Part shown: piece after piece, positions 8,966 to 18,417 of the stretch
Position numbering within the stretch: position 1 is the stretch's first letter
How the letters are laid out: each line of letters opens with the position of its first letter
Assembly (NCBI GenBank): GCA_024742875.1
Contig: JANSXP010000022.1
Coordinates: 1 to 64,000, forward strand
DNA length: 64,000 nt
Origin: Planctomycetaceae bacterium
Lineage (GTDB): Bacteria; Planctomycetota; Planctomycetia; Planctomycetales; Planctomycetaceae
Reading direction: 5' to 3'
Program-made: the position numbers and the translations under genes
Notes under the pieces: generated by a model
The model's input: only the letters and a program-made list of their open reading frames with translations
What the model was told of the DNA's origin: nothing
The model's database searches: none

Positions 8966-11900
8966 ATGAACACAGCCCGGACCTGCTGGATGGTCACTGC
9001 CACGCTGTTGTCAGCGATGGCGGCAGCCGCGGAGTCGCGTCCCAATGTCCTGTTTCTGGCCGTCGACGATCTGCGACCAGAACTGGCCTGCTATGGCGCC
9101 GTTCACGTTCACAGCCCTCACATCGACTCGCTGGCTGCGACAGGGCGTCGCTTTGAGGCGGCCTACTGTCAGCAGGCCGTGTGCAATCCTTCGCGCACCA
9201 GCCTGATGACGGGGCTGCGCCCCGACACCACCGGGGTGGTCGGCAATCACGCCCACTTTCGTGCGCAGCTGCCTGATGTCGTCACACTGCCCCAGTACTT
9301 CCGGCAGCACGGATATCAGGCGGCCGCCATCGGCAAGATTTATCACGGCGTGTTTCCCGAGGGCGCCAGCCGCACCAAATGGGACACGATGGGCGATCCG
9401 CCGAGCTGGTCGGTGCCCGCGGTGCGTTTCGGCCCCCGCTACTACTACACCGAATCCGGCATAGCGGCCGCCCGCCAACAGTTTCAGCGGATGTACGCCC
9501 CGCCGGATCCGGCTCCCGACGACTGGACAAAAAAGCTCGTCTTCGGCCCAGCCACCGAAGCGCCGGATGTCGCGGACAACGTGCTGTACGATGGTCAGGT
9601 AGCCGACGCTGCGATCGCCTTTCTGCGGCAGCACACCCAACAAAGCGGCGGACAGCACAAACCGCTTTTTCTGGCCGTTGGATTCATCAAGCCGCATTCA
9701 CCCTATGTCGCGCCGCAGAAATACTTTGATCTGTATCAGGAAATGCCACTGCCGGCGATCGACGCCCTCCCACAAGGCGCTCCCGCTTTCGCGGGCCACA
9801 ATTCGGGAGAATTGAGACGGTACACGGACCAGCCCGCAGAAGGCCCGATCTCCCCGGCCGCACAGCGGCGCGTTCGTCAGGCGTATTATGCGTGCGTGAG
9901 CTACATAGACGCTCAGGCGGGCCGCGTCCTGACTGCGCTGGAGGAAACGGGCCTGGCAGACAACACGATTGTCGTTTTGCTGGGCGATCACGGCTATCAC
10001 CTGGGCGAACAGGGGCTGTGGGGCAAGACCACGAATTTCGAGCTCGACACCCGCGTGCCGCTGATTGTGCGGGCACCGGACATGCCGGCCCCCGGCAAGT
10101 CGACGGCATCACTAGTCGAACTGCTCGACGTCTATCCCACACTGGCCGACCTGGCCGGACTGCCGGCGCCCGCACAAGTCGAAGGGGTCAGCTTTGTGCC
10201 CGTGCTGCAGGATCCGAATCACCCCGGCAAAACGGCGGCGGTGAGCCAATACCCGCGTGGGCAGCGGATGGGCTATTCACTGCGCACGTCCACTCACCGC
10301 CTCACTCAGTGGGTGGATCAAAAGACGGGCCAGCGTTCAGCCACGGAACTTTATCACTATGCGGCGGCAATTGATGGCGCGACAGCCCGCACCGAAACCA
10401 TCAATCTGGCGGCGTCGCGTCCCGCCTTAGTGGCGCAGCTCTCTCGACAGCTCACCCCGTTTATCAAACCGCCGCCGCCCGAAGCCGGCACTCCTAATGA
10501 CCAAACGGCTCCGGACGAAACGCCCGGCGATGGCCCGCACGAAGGATTTGAGTCAGCCAACCCGGGTTCATTTCAAAGACTGTCCACATCACTGGGCGAG
10601 TGGAGCACAGACGAGGGAAGGACGGTGATCGACAACCGACACGCCGCGACAGGACGACAGAGTCTGCAGTTGACCGGCGGAAAAAAGACCATCGTACGAC
10701 TGAGGCTGAATGACGGTCTCGACACCAGCGGTGACCTGCACTTCGCCGCCGAGCGGTGGACGCGCCGCGCCCCCTTCTCATTTCAGATTGAAAAGCTGTC
10801 GGACGGGACGTGGACAAACGTCTTTGATGGCAGCCAGGTCCGCGTGGGACGCCCATTTCTGTCACGAGTCCGCGTGCCGCTCAGAGATGATGACATTACG
10901 CAGTTGCGGTGGACGGTGACCAGTCCTCCAGGCACGGGCGTGCTCATCGATGACTTATGTCTGGTTCCCGCTGGCGCAGACGACGCGCCAGCCATCACCC
11001 ACGCGAGGCCAGCGCCGCCACCAGTTGCAGCGAGAGCGGAGGCCGTCGGCTCCGCTTTTGTTATGGCACCAGCGGAAGACAAAACGCCTCCAGCCCGGCT
11101 GCTGATGCCGCCAGTGTTCTCTGACCATATGGTCCTGCAGGCTAACGTCGACGTGCCGGTCTGGGGCAAATGTGTGCCCCACGCCCCGGTTCACGTGCAA
11201 CTGGGCAGCACCAGCCAGACCACACGGGCCGATGCTCACGGAGACTGGCGGCTGAGACTCCCTCCGTTGCCGATCAACCCCCAGGGACAGCCACTGACCA
11301 TCACATCCGGCAGCCAGAAGCTGGTCATTCGCGATGTCTTGCTGGGCGAAGTCTGGCTGTGCGCCGGTCAGTCCAACATGGAATGGCGGCTGCAACAATC
11401 GGCCGATGCCCAATTTGCTCTCCGCGACGCAGACGATCACCTGCTGCGTTTACTACATCTGAAAGGCGGCGCTCGTGGCAGCTCCGGACGATACACGACC
11501 GCTCACATCGCGCGGCTCACTCCGTCAGCATTCTTCGCCGGTCAGTGGCAGCTGTCCTCGCCCACAGTCGCGGCTGACTTCTCAGCGGTTGCCTGGTACT
11601 TCGGTCAGCATCTGCGCCAGCGACGCGACGTCCCCATCGGCCTGATCTGCCCGGCACTGGGTGGGACGCCGACCGAAGCGTGGATTTCTCAGGAAGCGCT
11701 GCAGGCAGATCCTGAGCTGACCGGACTGGTCGCCGGCAACTGGCTGGACAATCCTCGACTGGGCGAATTCTGTCGCAGCCGCGGGCGAGCCAACCTGGCG
11801 GGCGCCCTGCAGGCCGGCACACCGCTCCCCGGCGACCAGCACGGCCCCAACCACAGTTTCAAACCCGGCTTTGTCTGGAACGCTCTGGAAGACACGCGGC

Positions 11901-14020
11901 CGTTCCGTGTGCGGGGCGTGATCTGGTATCAGGGCGAATCGAATGCCGAATCACCACGGCGCGTCCGCGAACATGGTCGCCTGCTACCGCTGCTCATCCA
12001 GCAGTGGCGTGACGCTCAGCAGTGCCCGGACCTGCCGTTTCTTCATGTGCAGCTGCCCGCCCTGGACCGTCCCGAGTGGCCGTGGATGCGCGATGATCAG
12101 CGACGGATCACAGAGCGAACCGAAAACGTGGGGATGGTCGTCACGATCGATACGGGCCACCGCACCAACGTGCATCCGACGGCCAAACGCCCTATCGGAC
12201 TGCGACTGGCCGAACTGGCGATCGGCATGACCGAGCCCGCCAGAGCGGCTGATGTTTTTCAAAGCCCAGCGGTCACATCCCACGCCAAAGACCGCGGACA
12301 GTTGACGGTGACGTTTGCGCATTGCGGCGCCGGTCTGCGGACAACAGACGGTGGCGCGCCACGACACTTCGAAGTCTGCGGCAAAGATGGTCGCTTCCAT
12401 CCGGCCACCGCACAAATCGTCTCAGCCAACAGCGTCCAGCTCACCTGTCAAAGTGTTTCTGAGCCACAACACGTACGTTACGCCTGGCAGCCCTGGCCGG
12501 AACCCGCTGTGAATCTGATCAACAGTGGTCAGCTGCCTGCATCGCCGTTTACCACAGAAACAGAAAGCACGTCGCTGGCGCGGCGGCTCTCCGCCCGACA
12601 CACAGACGCTCGTTTGCCACGGCCACCCAACATTCTTTTTCTGGTGTCCGAAGACAACAGTGAGCATCTGGGTTGCTACGGCGAATCACGCGTCCACACA
12701 CCGCATCTGGATCAGCTGGCGGCCGAGGGCGTGCGTTACACGCGGGCGTACGTGCCGTATTCGGTCTGCAGCCCGTCTCGCGCCGCCTTCCTGACGGGGC
12801 TGTACCCTCGACAAACGGGCCACATCGGCCTGGCCACCCACCGCTTCGCCATGGCGGTCGATTACCCCACGCTGCCAGCATTGCTGCACGAAGCTGGCTA
12901 CTACACCGGTTTTCTGGGCAAGACACACATCAACCCGGAACACCTGGTCGAAGATCACATCGACCATCGAGCCATTCGCGGGGCCAATTTTTCCAAAACA
13001 ACAAGCATCACAGAATACGCCCGCGAAGCAGCCAGAGTATTCCGAACGGCTCAGCAGCGGGACCAACCGTTCCTGCTGATCGTCAACTTCGCTGATGCCC
13101 ACAGAAAGTTTGTCGCCCGCTCCCGCGCCGGCTTTCCCTCGCAGCAGCTGAGTGATCCTGTACGTCCGTTTGCCTGGATCGGCTCTGACACGCCCCACCT
13201 GCGGGAAGAGATCCGCGACTACTTCAACTGCATGAATCGCCTCGACGAAGGCATCGGCCTGGTACTGAATGAACTGCGAAATGCGGGCCAGCTGGACAAC
13301 ACCCTCATCGTCTACATCAGTGATCACGGCGCCGACTTTCCCCGCGGCAAGGGCAGCGTGTACGAGCACGGCGTCCGCATTCCCATGATTGTGCGTCACC
13401 CGTCACAGTTTCTCACGGGAGACGTGGAAGAGGGCTTCGTGACCACGCTGGACCTGTTGCCCACAATGCTGAAAACTGCGGGACTGCCGGTGCCCGACTG
13501 GCTGCCGGGACGGCCTCTGCAGGATGTCGCCGCTCGCACGGCCCCACTCCAGCCATACGTCCACACGTTCACCACCGGCTCATCACCGAACCTGCTGTAC
13601 GTGCAGTTCGGCATTCGCGACGAACGCTACAAACTGATCCGCAATCCCGCACGCACCGTCAATCGCCTGGCGGCGTCCCGATATGTCAACAGCCGCATCC
13701 CCCCCGAGCAACAGCAACACAATTTTCTGCACCCGGCGGAACTGGAGCTCTACGATCTGCAGTCCGATCCGCACGAATGGCACAATCTGGCGGAAAGCCC
13801 ACAGCACAGAGCCATGCGAGATCGTCTGCTTCAGGCAATGCGGGCCTTTCAGCACCGCATTGGTGACCCGTTTGTCAGCGAAGATAATCTGAACACCTTC
13901 CTGCAGGAACAAACGGACCACCAGGCTCGCGACTATCGGCGAGCCGACTTTCACTGGCCCCATCGGAAGATGTTCGAACTGGCCGACCCACGTCGTGGGG
14001 ACAGTCAGAAGACGCCGTAG
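8966..14020 (+). CDS. Sulfatase - sialate O-acetylesterase - sulfatase fusion, exported
   Basis: 1,684 residues in one frame. Residues 1-22 form a signal peptide. Domain 1 (about 24-500) is an iduronate-2-sulfatase-like arylsulfatase: metal ligands D34/D35, formylglycine site C73 in CNPSR, and a D341-H342 metal-site motif. Residues about 540-670 form a jelly-roll-like segment after a Pro-rich linker. Domain 2 (about 710-1210) is a sialate O-acetylesterase/SGNH-type esterase with FSDHMVLQ, the nucleophile motif GQSNMEW (S803) and a C-terminal VHP His (H1070). Domain 3 (about 1217-1680) is a heparan N-sulfatase-like enzyme with SEDNSEHLGCYGE, a second formylglycine site C1268 in CSPSR and a SDHGAD motif. 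It probably desulfates and deacetylates a complex, perhaps algal, polysaccharide. These enzymes are normally separate proteins. The start has AAGGA upstream. Its 3' end overlaps the convergent gene by 16 nt. Confidence 0.9.
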   Translation: MNTARTCWMVTATLLSAMAAAAESRPNVLFLAVDDLRPELACYGAVHVHSPHIDSLAATGRRFEAAYCQQAVCNPSRTSLMTGLRPDTTGVVGNHAHFRAQLPDVVTLPQYFRQHGYQAAAIGKIYHGVFPEGASRTKWDTMGDPPSWSVPAVRFGPRYYYTESGIAAARQQFQRMYAPPDPAPDDWTKKLVFGPATEAPDVADNVLYDGQVADAAIAFLRQHTQQSGGQHKPLFLAVGFIKPHSPYVAPQKYFDLYQEMPLPAIDALPQGAPAFAGHNSGELRRYTDQPAEGPISPAAQRRVRQAYYACVSYIDAQAGRVLTALEETGLADNTIVVLLGDHGYHLGEQGLWGKTTNFELDTRVPLIVRAPDMPAPGKSTASLVELLDVYPTLADLAGLPAPAQVEGVSFVPVLQDPNHPGKTAAVSQYPRGQRMGYSLRTSTHRLTQWVDQKTGQRSATELYHYAAAIDGATARTETINLAASRPALVAQLSRQLTPFIKPPPPEAGTPNDQTAPDETPGDGPHEGFESANPGSFQRLSTSLGEWSTDEGRTVIDNRHAATGRQSLQLTGGKKTIVRLRLNDGLDTSGDLHFAAERWTRRAPFSFQIEKLSDGTWTNVFDGSQVRVGRPFLSRVRVPLRDDDITQLRWTVTSPPGTGVLIDDLCLVPAGADDAPAITHARPAPPPVAARAEAVGSAFVMAPAEDKTPPARLLMPPVFSDHMVLQANVDVPVWGKCVPHAPVHVQLGSTSQTTRADAHGDWRLRLPPLPINPQGQPLTITSGSQKLVIRDVLLGEVWLCAGQSNMEWRLQQSADAQFALRDADDHLLRLLHLKGGARGSSGRYTTAHIARLTPSAFFAGQWQLSSPTVAADFSAVAWYFGQHLRQRRDVPIGLICPALGGTPTEAWISQEALQADPELTGLVAGNWLDNPRLGEFCRSRGRANLAGALQAGTPLPGDQHGPNHSFKPGFVWNALEDTRPFRVRGVIWYQGESNAESPRRVREHGRLLPLLIQQWRDAQQCPDLPFLHVQLPALDRPEWPWMRDDQRRITERTENVGMVVTIDTGHRTNVHPTAKRPIGLRLAELAIGMTEPARAADVFQSPAVTSHAKDRGQLTVTFAHCGAGLRTTDGGAPRHFEVCGKDGRFHPATAQIVSANSVQLTCQSVSEPQHVRYAWQPWPEPAVNLINSGQLPASPFTTETESTSLARRLSARHTDARLPRPPNILFLVSEDNSEHLGCYGESRVHTPHLDQLAAEGVRYTRAYVPYSVCSPSRAAFLTGLYPRQTGHIGLATHRFAMAVDYPTLPALLHEAGYYTGFLGKTHINPEHLVEDHIDHRAIRGANFSKTTSITEYAREAARVFRTAQQRDQPFLLIVNFADAHRKFVARSRAGFPSQQLSDPVRPFAWIGSDTPHLREEIRDYFNCMNRLDEGIGLVLNELRNAGQLDNTLIVYISDHGADFPRGKGSVYEHGVRIPMIVRHPSQFLTGDVEEGFVTTLDLLPTMLKTAGLPVPDWLPGRPLQDVAARTAPLQPYVHTFTTGSSPNLLYVQFGIRDERYKLIRNPARTVNRLAASRYVNSRIPPEQQQHNFLHPAELELYDLQSDPHEWHNLAESPQHRAMRDRLLQAMRAFQHRIGDPFVSEDNLNTFLQEQTDHQARDYRRADFHWPHRKMFELADPRRGDSQKTP

Positions 14021-14889
14021 ATGCCGGACTTCACAAACTCCACGCGTCCGTTCCGGATTCGATAATCCACGCCGACGTCGTACAGCAAATGATCCAGCTC
14101 GCCCTGATGCTGCCGGACGAAGCCCACAAACTCCGACGGGTACTGCTGCCATTCCAGAAAGAACAGCAGTTGCCTCACATTCACTTCGGAATAATACACC
14201 GTGTTGGTCGTGCGTTTGTTAGCCAGACAAATCGTGCGGCACGTCCGCAACTCTTCCCGCAGCACCAAAGCGGCCAGGTCATCCGCATCATGCAGAAAGG
14301 CCGCACAGCGCACCTTTTCCTCGATCGCATCCCCGTCTGCGGCATCAAAGAAGAAATAGAAGTTCTCCATTTCGGCCGCATCCGGCTCCCGCGTGAAGCC
14401 ATAACTGATGCCACTGGAAACCGAACTGCCCGGATTGCCCACATACACGTGCACGCGGTCGATGCGGCCACCCGCTGCCGCCACCGAGGCATTCAGATCA
14501 AATGAAAACATGAAGTAGGGCACGTGGGGTCCGGCTGTGGTGGGCAACTGAATGTCACCGCCGCAGCTCGCATTGACGCGTTCAATCGACAGCGCCCGTT
14601 CCTGCCGGCGGTAATCGTACAAATAGACTTCCAGATCCCACCGACCGTCGGCCTGCTTGATGCCATACACACTGCGAAAATCGCCCAGCCCGGCCTGAAT
14701 GCTGCGGACCGTCTCCCGCAGCCATTCGGATTCGGGCATCTGCGTGATGGCATAAAACAGCAAACTGCTGGGCCGCAGCTTACCGGCACCGGGCGCGACC
14801 GGTTCGTAAGACCAGTAGCAATAGTTAAAGTACGGATCCTCAGGACGCATGCGTTCCTGCAGAAAGTCGGGTTCCCGTCCCGCCGTCAT
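14005..14889 (-). CDS. Unknown cluster protein A (possible ABBA-fold-like enzyme)
   Basis: 294 residues from ATG at 14889; the frame stays open further upstream, and an ATG at 14937 would overlap the divergent neighbour's start. I do not recognise the family. Visible features are an aromatic N-terminus (FNYCYWSYEP), alternating strand-like segments including MFSFDLNAS, RIDRVHVYVGNPG, ENFYFFFD and VYYSEVNV, and a C-terminal VGVDYRIRNGRVEF. The order of these elements resembles the divergently transcribed neighbour at 14936, so I infer distant homology. Length and basic/aromatic residues on predicted strands would fit an ABBA prenyltransferase fold, but that is a guess. It sits at the edge of the halogenase/radical SAM cluster and overlaps the sulfatase fusion by 16 nt, tail to tail. 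Confidence 0.7.
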   Translation of the reverse strand: MTAGREPDFLQERMRPEDPYFNYCYWSYEPVAPGAGKLRPSSLLFYAITQMPESEWLRETVRSIQAGLGDFRSVYGIKQADGRWDLEVYLYDYRRQERALSIERVNASCGGDIQLPTTAGPHVPYFMFSFDLNASVAAAGGRIDRVHVYVGNPGSSVSSGISYGFTREPDAAEMENFYFFFDAADGDAIEEKVRCAAFLHDADDLAALVLREELRTCRTICLANKRTTNTVYYSEVNVRQLLFFLEWQQYPSEFVGFVRQHQGELDHLLYDVGVDYRIRNGRVEFVKSGIYGVF

Positions 14890-14935
14890 GCTGTGTTGCT
14901 CCCGTCGTCCCTGCGTGCTGTCCCTGTGTGCTGTC

Positions 14936-15790
14936 ATGAGTGCCGAAAGTTTTGCGTCCTGTTTTGCCACGTGTGGCTGGTCTGTGCTGCAGACCTGGCT
15001 GACCGATCGCGAACTGCCTTTCCTGTTTGAACGCTCACTTCGCCTCGCGGCCGGCACCGTCGAAACGCGTCGCGGTCTGCTGTCGGTTCCTGCCTCCGTT
15101 TTGCGGCAGCACAACGTGCCCGCCGCAGAAGTGTTGCAGATCTGCCGGGCCATGAGCAGCCCGGAATCGCACCGCTCGTCCATCGCCCGCTTTTTGCCAT
15201 CGGCCGGCTGCATACACTTCGGCTTTGAAGCGACTCACACGGTTAGAATCGGCAAGTGCTATCTGGAACTGCCGTCCTCCACCGCCAGCCAGCTCGTTTT
15301 TCTCGGTTTCAAATGGTCGCTGGACGACGACCGCCTCGCGGTGGTGAGTCGCTACCGCGCCCTGCCCATCTCCGATCAGCCCGGGCTGAAGACACAACTG
15401 CTGCAGCAGATTCCGTCGACCGGTCGCGTCGCCGCCGCAGAGCTGATCGACACGTGCGTTCCCGCCAGCCTGACGACGCAGCAACTGGGCGAACTGCGAC
15501 TGCTGGAGGTCAGCGAAGAAGGCAGCCCCCGCCGCTCGCTGGATCTGAACGTCTACGAGCGGCAACTCACACTTCGCGATATCGCAGAGCCGGCGACGGT
15601 CTTCGCCACCGGATTCGAAGAAGCCCTGGCCACCGAAGCAGCCGAAATGACCAACCGCCGACTGACAGACTGGCTGACGCAACATGCAGACAGCCAACTG
15701 GGTCATATCTCGCTGGGCACCGATCGCCAGGAGAAGCCGTTCCTGACGCTGTATCACGCCGCCGACGTGAGCGACACCGAGCAGAGGTAG
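14936..15790 (+). CDS. Unknown cluster protein B (possible ABBA-fold-like enzyme)
   Basis: 284 residues from ATG at 14936; in-frame upstream codons back to 14849 overlap protein A's coding region and look non-coding. No family recognised. Strand-like segments CIHFGFEATHTVRIGKCYL, FLGFKWSLDDD, RRSLDLNVYERQL and GHISLGTDRQ...FLTLYH occur in the same order as matching elements of protein A, suggesting two diverged members of one family. The pattern faintly recalls cyanobactin-type or DMATS/CloQ prenyltransferases (FGFD-like strand followed by an R/K-containing strand). If real, an indole or peptide prenyltransferase next to a tryptophan halogenase would make sense. It converges on the O-methyltransferase with a 30-bp gap. 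Confidence 0.7.
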   Translation: MSAESFASCFATCGWSVLQTWLTDRELPFLFERSLRLAAGTVETRRGLLSVPASVLRQHNVPAAEVLQICRAMSSPESHRSSIARFLPSAGCIHFGFEATHTVRIGKCYLELPSSTASQLVFLGFKWSLDDDRLAVVSRYRALPISDQPGLKTQLLQQIPSTGRVAAAELIDTCVPASLTTQQLGELRLLEVSEEGSPRRSLDLNVYERQLTLRDIAEPATVFATGFEEALATEAAEMTNRRLTDWLTQHADSQLGHISLGTDRQEKPFLTLYHAADVSDTEQR

Positions 15791-15820
15791 TGGCCCGTCC
15801 GAAACGTGGGCCAAAGCCCG

Positions 15821-16831
15821 TCAGTCCCGCCGGGCTGTGGCCAGCAGGAAGGGCACTTCCAGTTCAATCGTCTGCACATCAATCTCCACGAAGCCAGCCT
15901 GTTGCAGCAGGTCGCGATAGTCGTCTGCCGTGCGATACGAGCGGAAAAACAGAAACACGGGCAGCAGACCGTAGGACGTGGCATATTGTGAAAAGTCCCA
16001 GACCTGTCGCTCAAAGATCAGAATGCTTCCTCCGGGCAGCAGCGATTCATAGGTCCTGCGGAGCAGGTGGGCGGCGTGCTCATCGGGCCAGTCATGCAGC
16101 ACAGATTTCCAGGTTACCAGGTCCACAGCCGGAAAGTCGTCCTGCAGCATGTTACCCGGCTGAAAACTCACACGTGCCTGCTCAGCGGTGCCCTGCAAAT
16201 GACGCTGCCCCACGGCACATACCGCCGGCAGATCGAGCACCATCGCCTGCAGCCTGTCCGCCCGACGACAGACCTGCAGAGCGAATTCCCCGCTGTTGCC
16301 GCCCACGTCCAGCATTTGTCTGTGCTGGTCAAAAGCATAGTGCTCCGCACACACGGGCGCCTCGTATCGCGTCAGCATGGTGGTCAGTTCCATCCATCGC
16401 GATGCCTGCAGGCAGCTCGCTGGTGTGACCTGAGTGCAGTTGCCGTAATCGAACAGATCAAACAGAACCGAATGCGCCATAAAGTCTTCTGCGCTGCGGA
16501 GCAGATGATCCATGCCACCAAAGTAGTCCGCCGCCAGCATTTGCGCGAACTTCAGTTTGGTCTGCAGCAGATCCCGATATCGCAATGCCTGGCGAAATTC
16601 GTCCGAGAGCTCCGCTCGTCTATCAGCCAGTGTCACCACATTCGCAGCGGTCAGCATCTGCAGCAGAAAGCGGGCCCCCGATTCGTCCATGCGTTCGCTG
16701 ACGCAATCGGCCGCATCAAGCGGACCTGCCAGCAGCCGATCAATCAGTCCGTAATCAAACGCCGCATGGAGAGCGCGACTGAGCATCGCGTCCTGAACGA
16801 AGTTTTCAATCTGCAGATAGTCGCGACTCAT
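15821..16831 (-). CDS. O-methyltransferase, acetylserotonin/hydroxyindole type
   Basis: 336 residues. The N-terminal third is an all-helical dimerisation-like domain. The Rossmann part starts with MLDVGGNSGEFALQV (SAM motif I), followed by VLDLPAVC and the family hallmark WKSVLHDWPDE, where the His is the usual catalytic base, and LLPGGSILIFE. This is the small-molecule O-methyltransferase family (Methyltransf_2 type), which methylates phenol or hydroxyl groups of natural products. It is the last gene of the nine-gene minus-strand run, 36 bp after the degenerate halogenase. A tailoring O-methylation, or C-methylation in some family members, is the likely role; substrate unknown. Confidence 0.88.
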   Translation of the reverse strand: MSRDYLQIENFVQDAMLSRALHAAFDYGLIDRLLAGPLDAADCVSERMDESGARFLLQMLTAANVVTLADRRAELSDEFRQALRYRDLLQTKLKFAQMLAADYFGGMDHLLRSAEDFMAHSVLFDLFDYGNCTQVTPASCLQASRWMELTTMLTRYEAPVCAEHYAFDQHRQMLDVGGNSGEFALQVCRRADRLQAMVLDLPAVCAVGQRHLQGTAEQARVSFQPGNMLQDDFPAVDLVTWKSVLHDWPDEHAAHLLRRTYESLLPGGSILIFERQVWDFSQYATSYGLLPVFLFFRSYRTADDYRDLLQQAGFVEIDVQTIELEVPFLLATARRD

Positions 16832-16867
16832 GATGCGTCGTCTCAGGTTTTGCCCAGCGGGCAGGCA

Positions 16868-18364
16868 TCAGCCCGCCTGGCTTTCGGGAAACGGACGGCT
16901 GTGAATCCAGTCCAGCATTTCCTCGTGCAGCGGCAGGTCTGCCACCAGCGCTTCGTTGTGCTTCACCAGTTCACGCAGCAGGCGTCCGGTTTCTGCGGGC
17001 GGCAGCGTGGCCGTGGATAGCTGGGGACGCTGCGGCAATCGACCGGCCGCAGCCAGCAGCGACTGATACTGCCAGGCGGGCGGCGTTTGCGGATCACGCG
17101 GCGAAATCAGGCCCGCCTGATCGTAAACGGCCAGCAGACCGTCATCACCAGTTCGTTCGCTGAGCCACTGCCCCCACGCTGACGGTCGCTGGGCGGCCAG
17201 CCGCCAGTGGACCTGGCAGAATTCGTCATTCTGCTGCAGCATCTGCTGTGTTCGCTGGCAGAATTCCGTCCGAGTGGCTCGCCCCACCCGGCGATTGGGA
17301 AACAGACTCACCAGACGTTCGATGGCCGCATGATGCAAATGCATGGCCGTGCCGGAAAATGTCTCCAGCCGATCCGTCACCGCACCCACCGTGACCACGT
17401 TGTCCCGCCAGTCAATGCCGGCAGGCCGACCACAGCCCTCGATCTGCACCTGGGCCATCTCATCCGTCTGGCTCGCCACGCTGCTGCGAATGACGTGGCG
17501 CAGCTGCTGTTGGGCCGCCTCGTCTGTGGTCAGCGCCGCGGGATAGATCAGGCGATACTCTGTCTGATCAGCCAGTGGCGTGACGGTGACCCACCCACTT
17601 TCGGTGGCCACGCAGCGGGTGAACACGGGCACCTGCCGAACTCCGGGCTGCCGTACCGTCATGACACGCTGTTCGGTGTCTTCGCTTTCCCCCGGCCGCA
17701 GATCGACAAAGAAATCGCCCGGGACGGCCTGGCCACTTTGAAGTTTGACCTGCGCGATGCCTCCGCGTCCATTGGGAAAGACACGATCAATGGGCCCCTC
17801 TACCGCTTCCACACCATTGGCCATCGCCAGCTGTCGCAGCCAGTCCCGCAATCCCGACAGGTCACCGTGGTAGCCGTACTCACCAGAATCCTGAAAGGCC
17901 GATTCCCCACCGAACGCCTGTGGGCATTTGCGGGCCAGCGAGGCCGTCCAGTGGGCCGAATAGCTGTGCAGTGGTCGCAGCAGGCGACCGGCTTTGCGTT
18001 CTGACAGCCACACGTCAAACAATTCCTGCCCCAGCAGGCGGTGAGGGAACTGACCGATCGGCTGCCAAAAATCGCGACCTTCGTGCGCCCAGTCAGAAAA
18101 CTGCGATGCCAGGCAATACGTCCCCTGACAGGCCCGCAGCATGTCGTGCTCGTCCACGCCCAGATTCTTTAGAAAGCGACCAAACGCAGGCGTTGTCGTA
18201 AACGCGCGTGACGGGGCCGACTGCCCGCCAGGACAAACCGTGATGCGAATCCCCAGCGGACCGAAGCGACTGAGCAGCATCGACGAGGCGATCCAGGCAA
18301 ACACGTCATTGCCCAGCAGGACCACGCGTTTGGGCAACCGCAGTGTTGGTCGGTATTCATCCAT
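16868..18364 (-). CDS. Degenerate tryptophan-halogenase-like protein
   Basis: 498 residues. It aligns by eye with the complete halogenase at 23465-24991 over its length: ACQGTYCLASQFSDW matches ACDATWKLGIQFSDW, and the C-terminal NEALVADLPLHEE matches NRAALRDLPMHEE. Key features are eroded. The FAD motif GGGTAGW is replaced by LLGNDVFAW, GEATIP is absent, the catalytic Lys (K75 in the intact paralogue) is Cys (C84), and WxWxIP reads GWVTVTP. The reading frame is intact and the protein full length, so this looks like a retained non-halogenating paralogue rather than a decayed pseudogene. It could be a partner subunit, a substrate-binding protein, or a flavin enzyme with new chemistry. It lies 53 bp after the kinase gene and 36 bp before the O-methyltransferase. 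Confidence 0.82.
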   Translation of the reverse strand: MDEYRPTLRLPKRVVLLGNDVFAWIASSMLLSRFGPLGIRITVCPGGQSAPSRAFTTTPAFGRFLKNLGVDEHDMLRACQGTYCLASQFSDWAHEGRDFWQPIGQFPHRLLGQELFDVWLSERKAGRLLRPLHSYSAHWTASLARKCPQAFGGESAFQDSGEYGYHGDLSGLRDWLRQLAMANGVEAVEGPIDRVFPNGRGGIAQVKLQSGQAVPGDFFVDLRPGESEDTEQRVMTVRQPGVRQVPVFTRCVATESGWVTVTPLADQTEYRLIYPAALTTDEAAQQQLRHVIRSSVASQTDEMAQVQIEGCGRPAGIDWRDNVVTVGAVTDRLETFSGTAMHLHHAAIERLVSLFPNRRVGRATRTEFCQRTQQMLQQNDEFCQVHWRLAAQRPSAWGQWLSERTGDDGLLAVYDQAGLISPRDPQTPPAWQYQSLLAAAGRLPQRPQLSTATLPPAETGRLLRELVKHNEALVADLPLHEEMLDWIHSRPFPESQAG

Positions 18365-18417
18365 GATTCATTTTCCCTTTCCCCGCGGCCGACCATTCGG
18401 CGCGGCGCTCATGTTCT

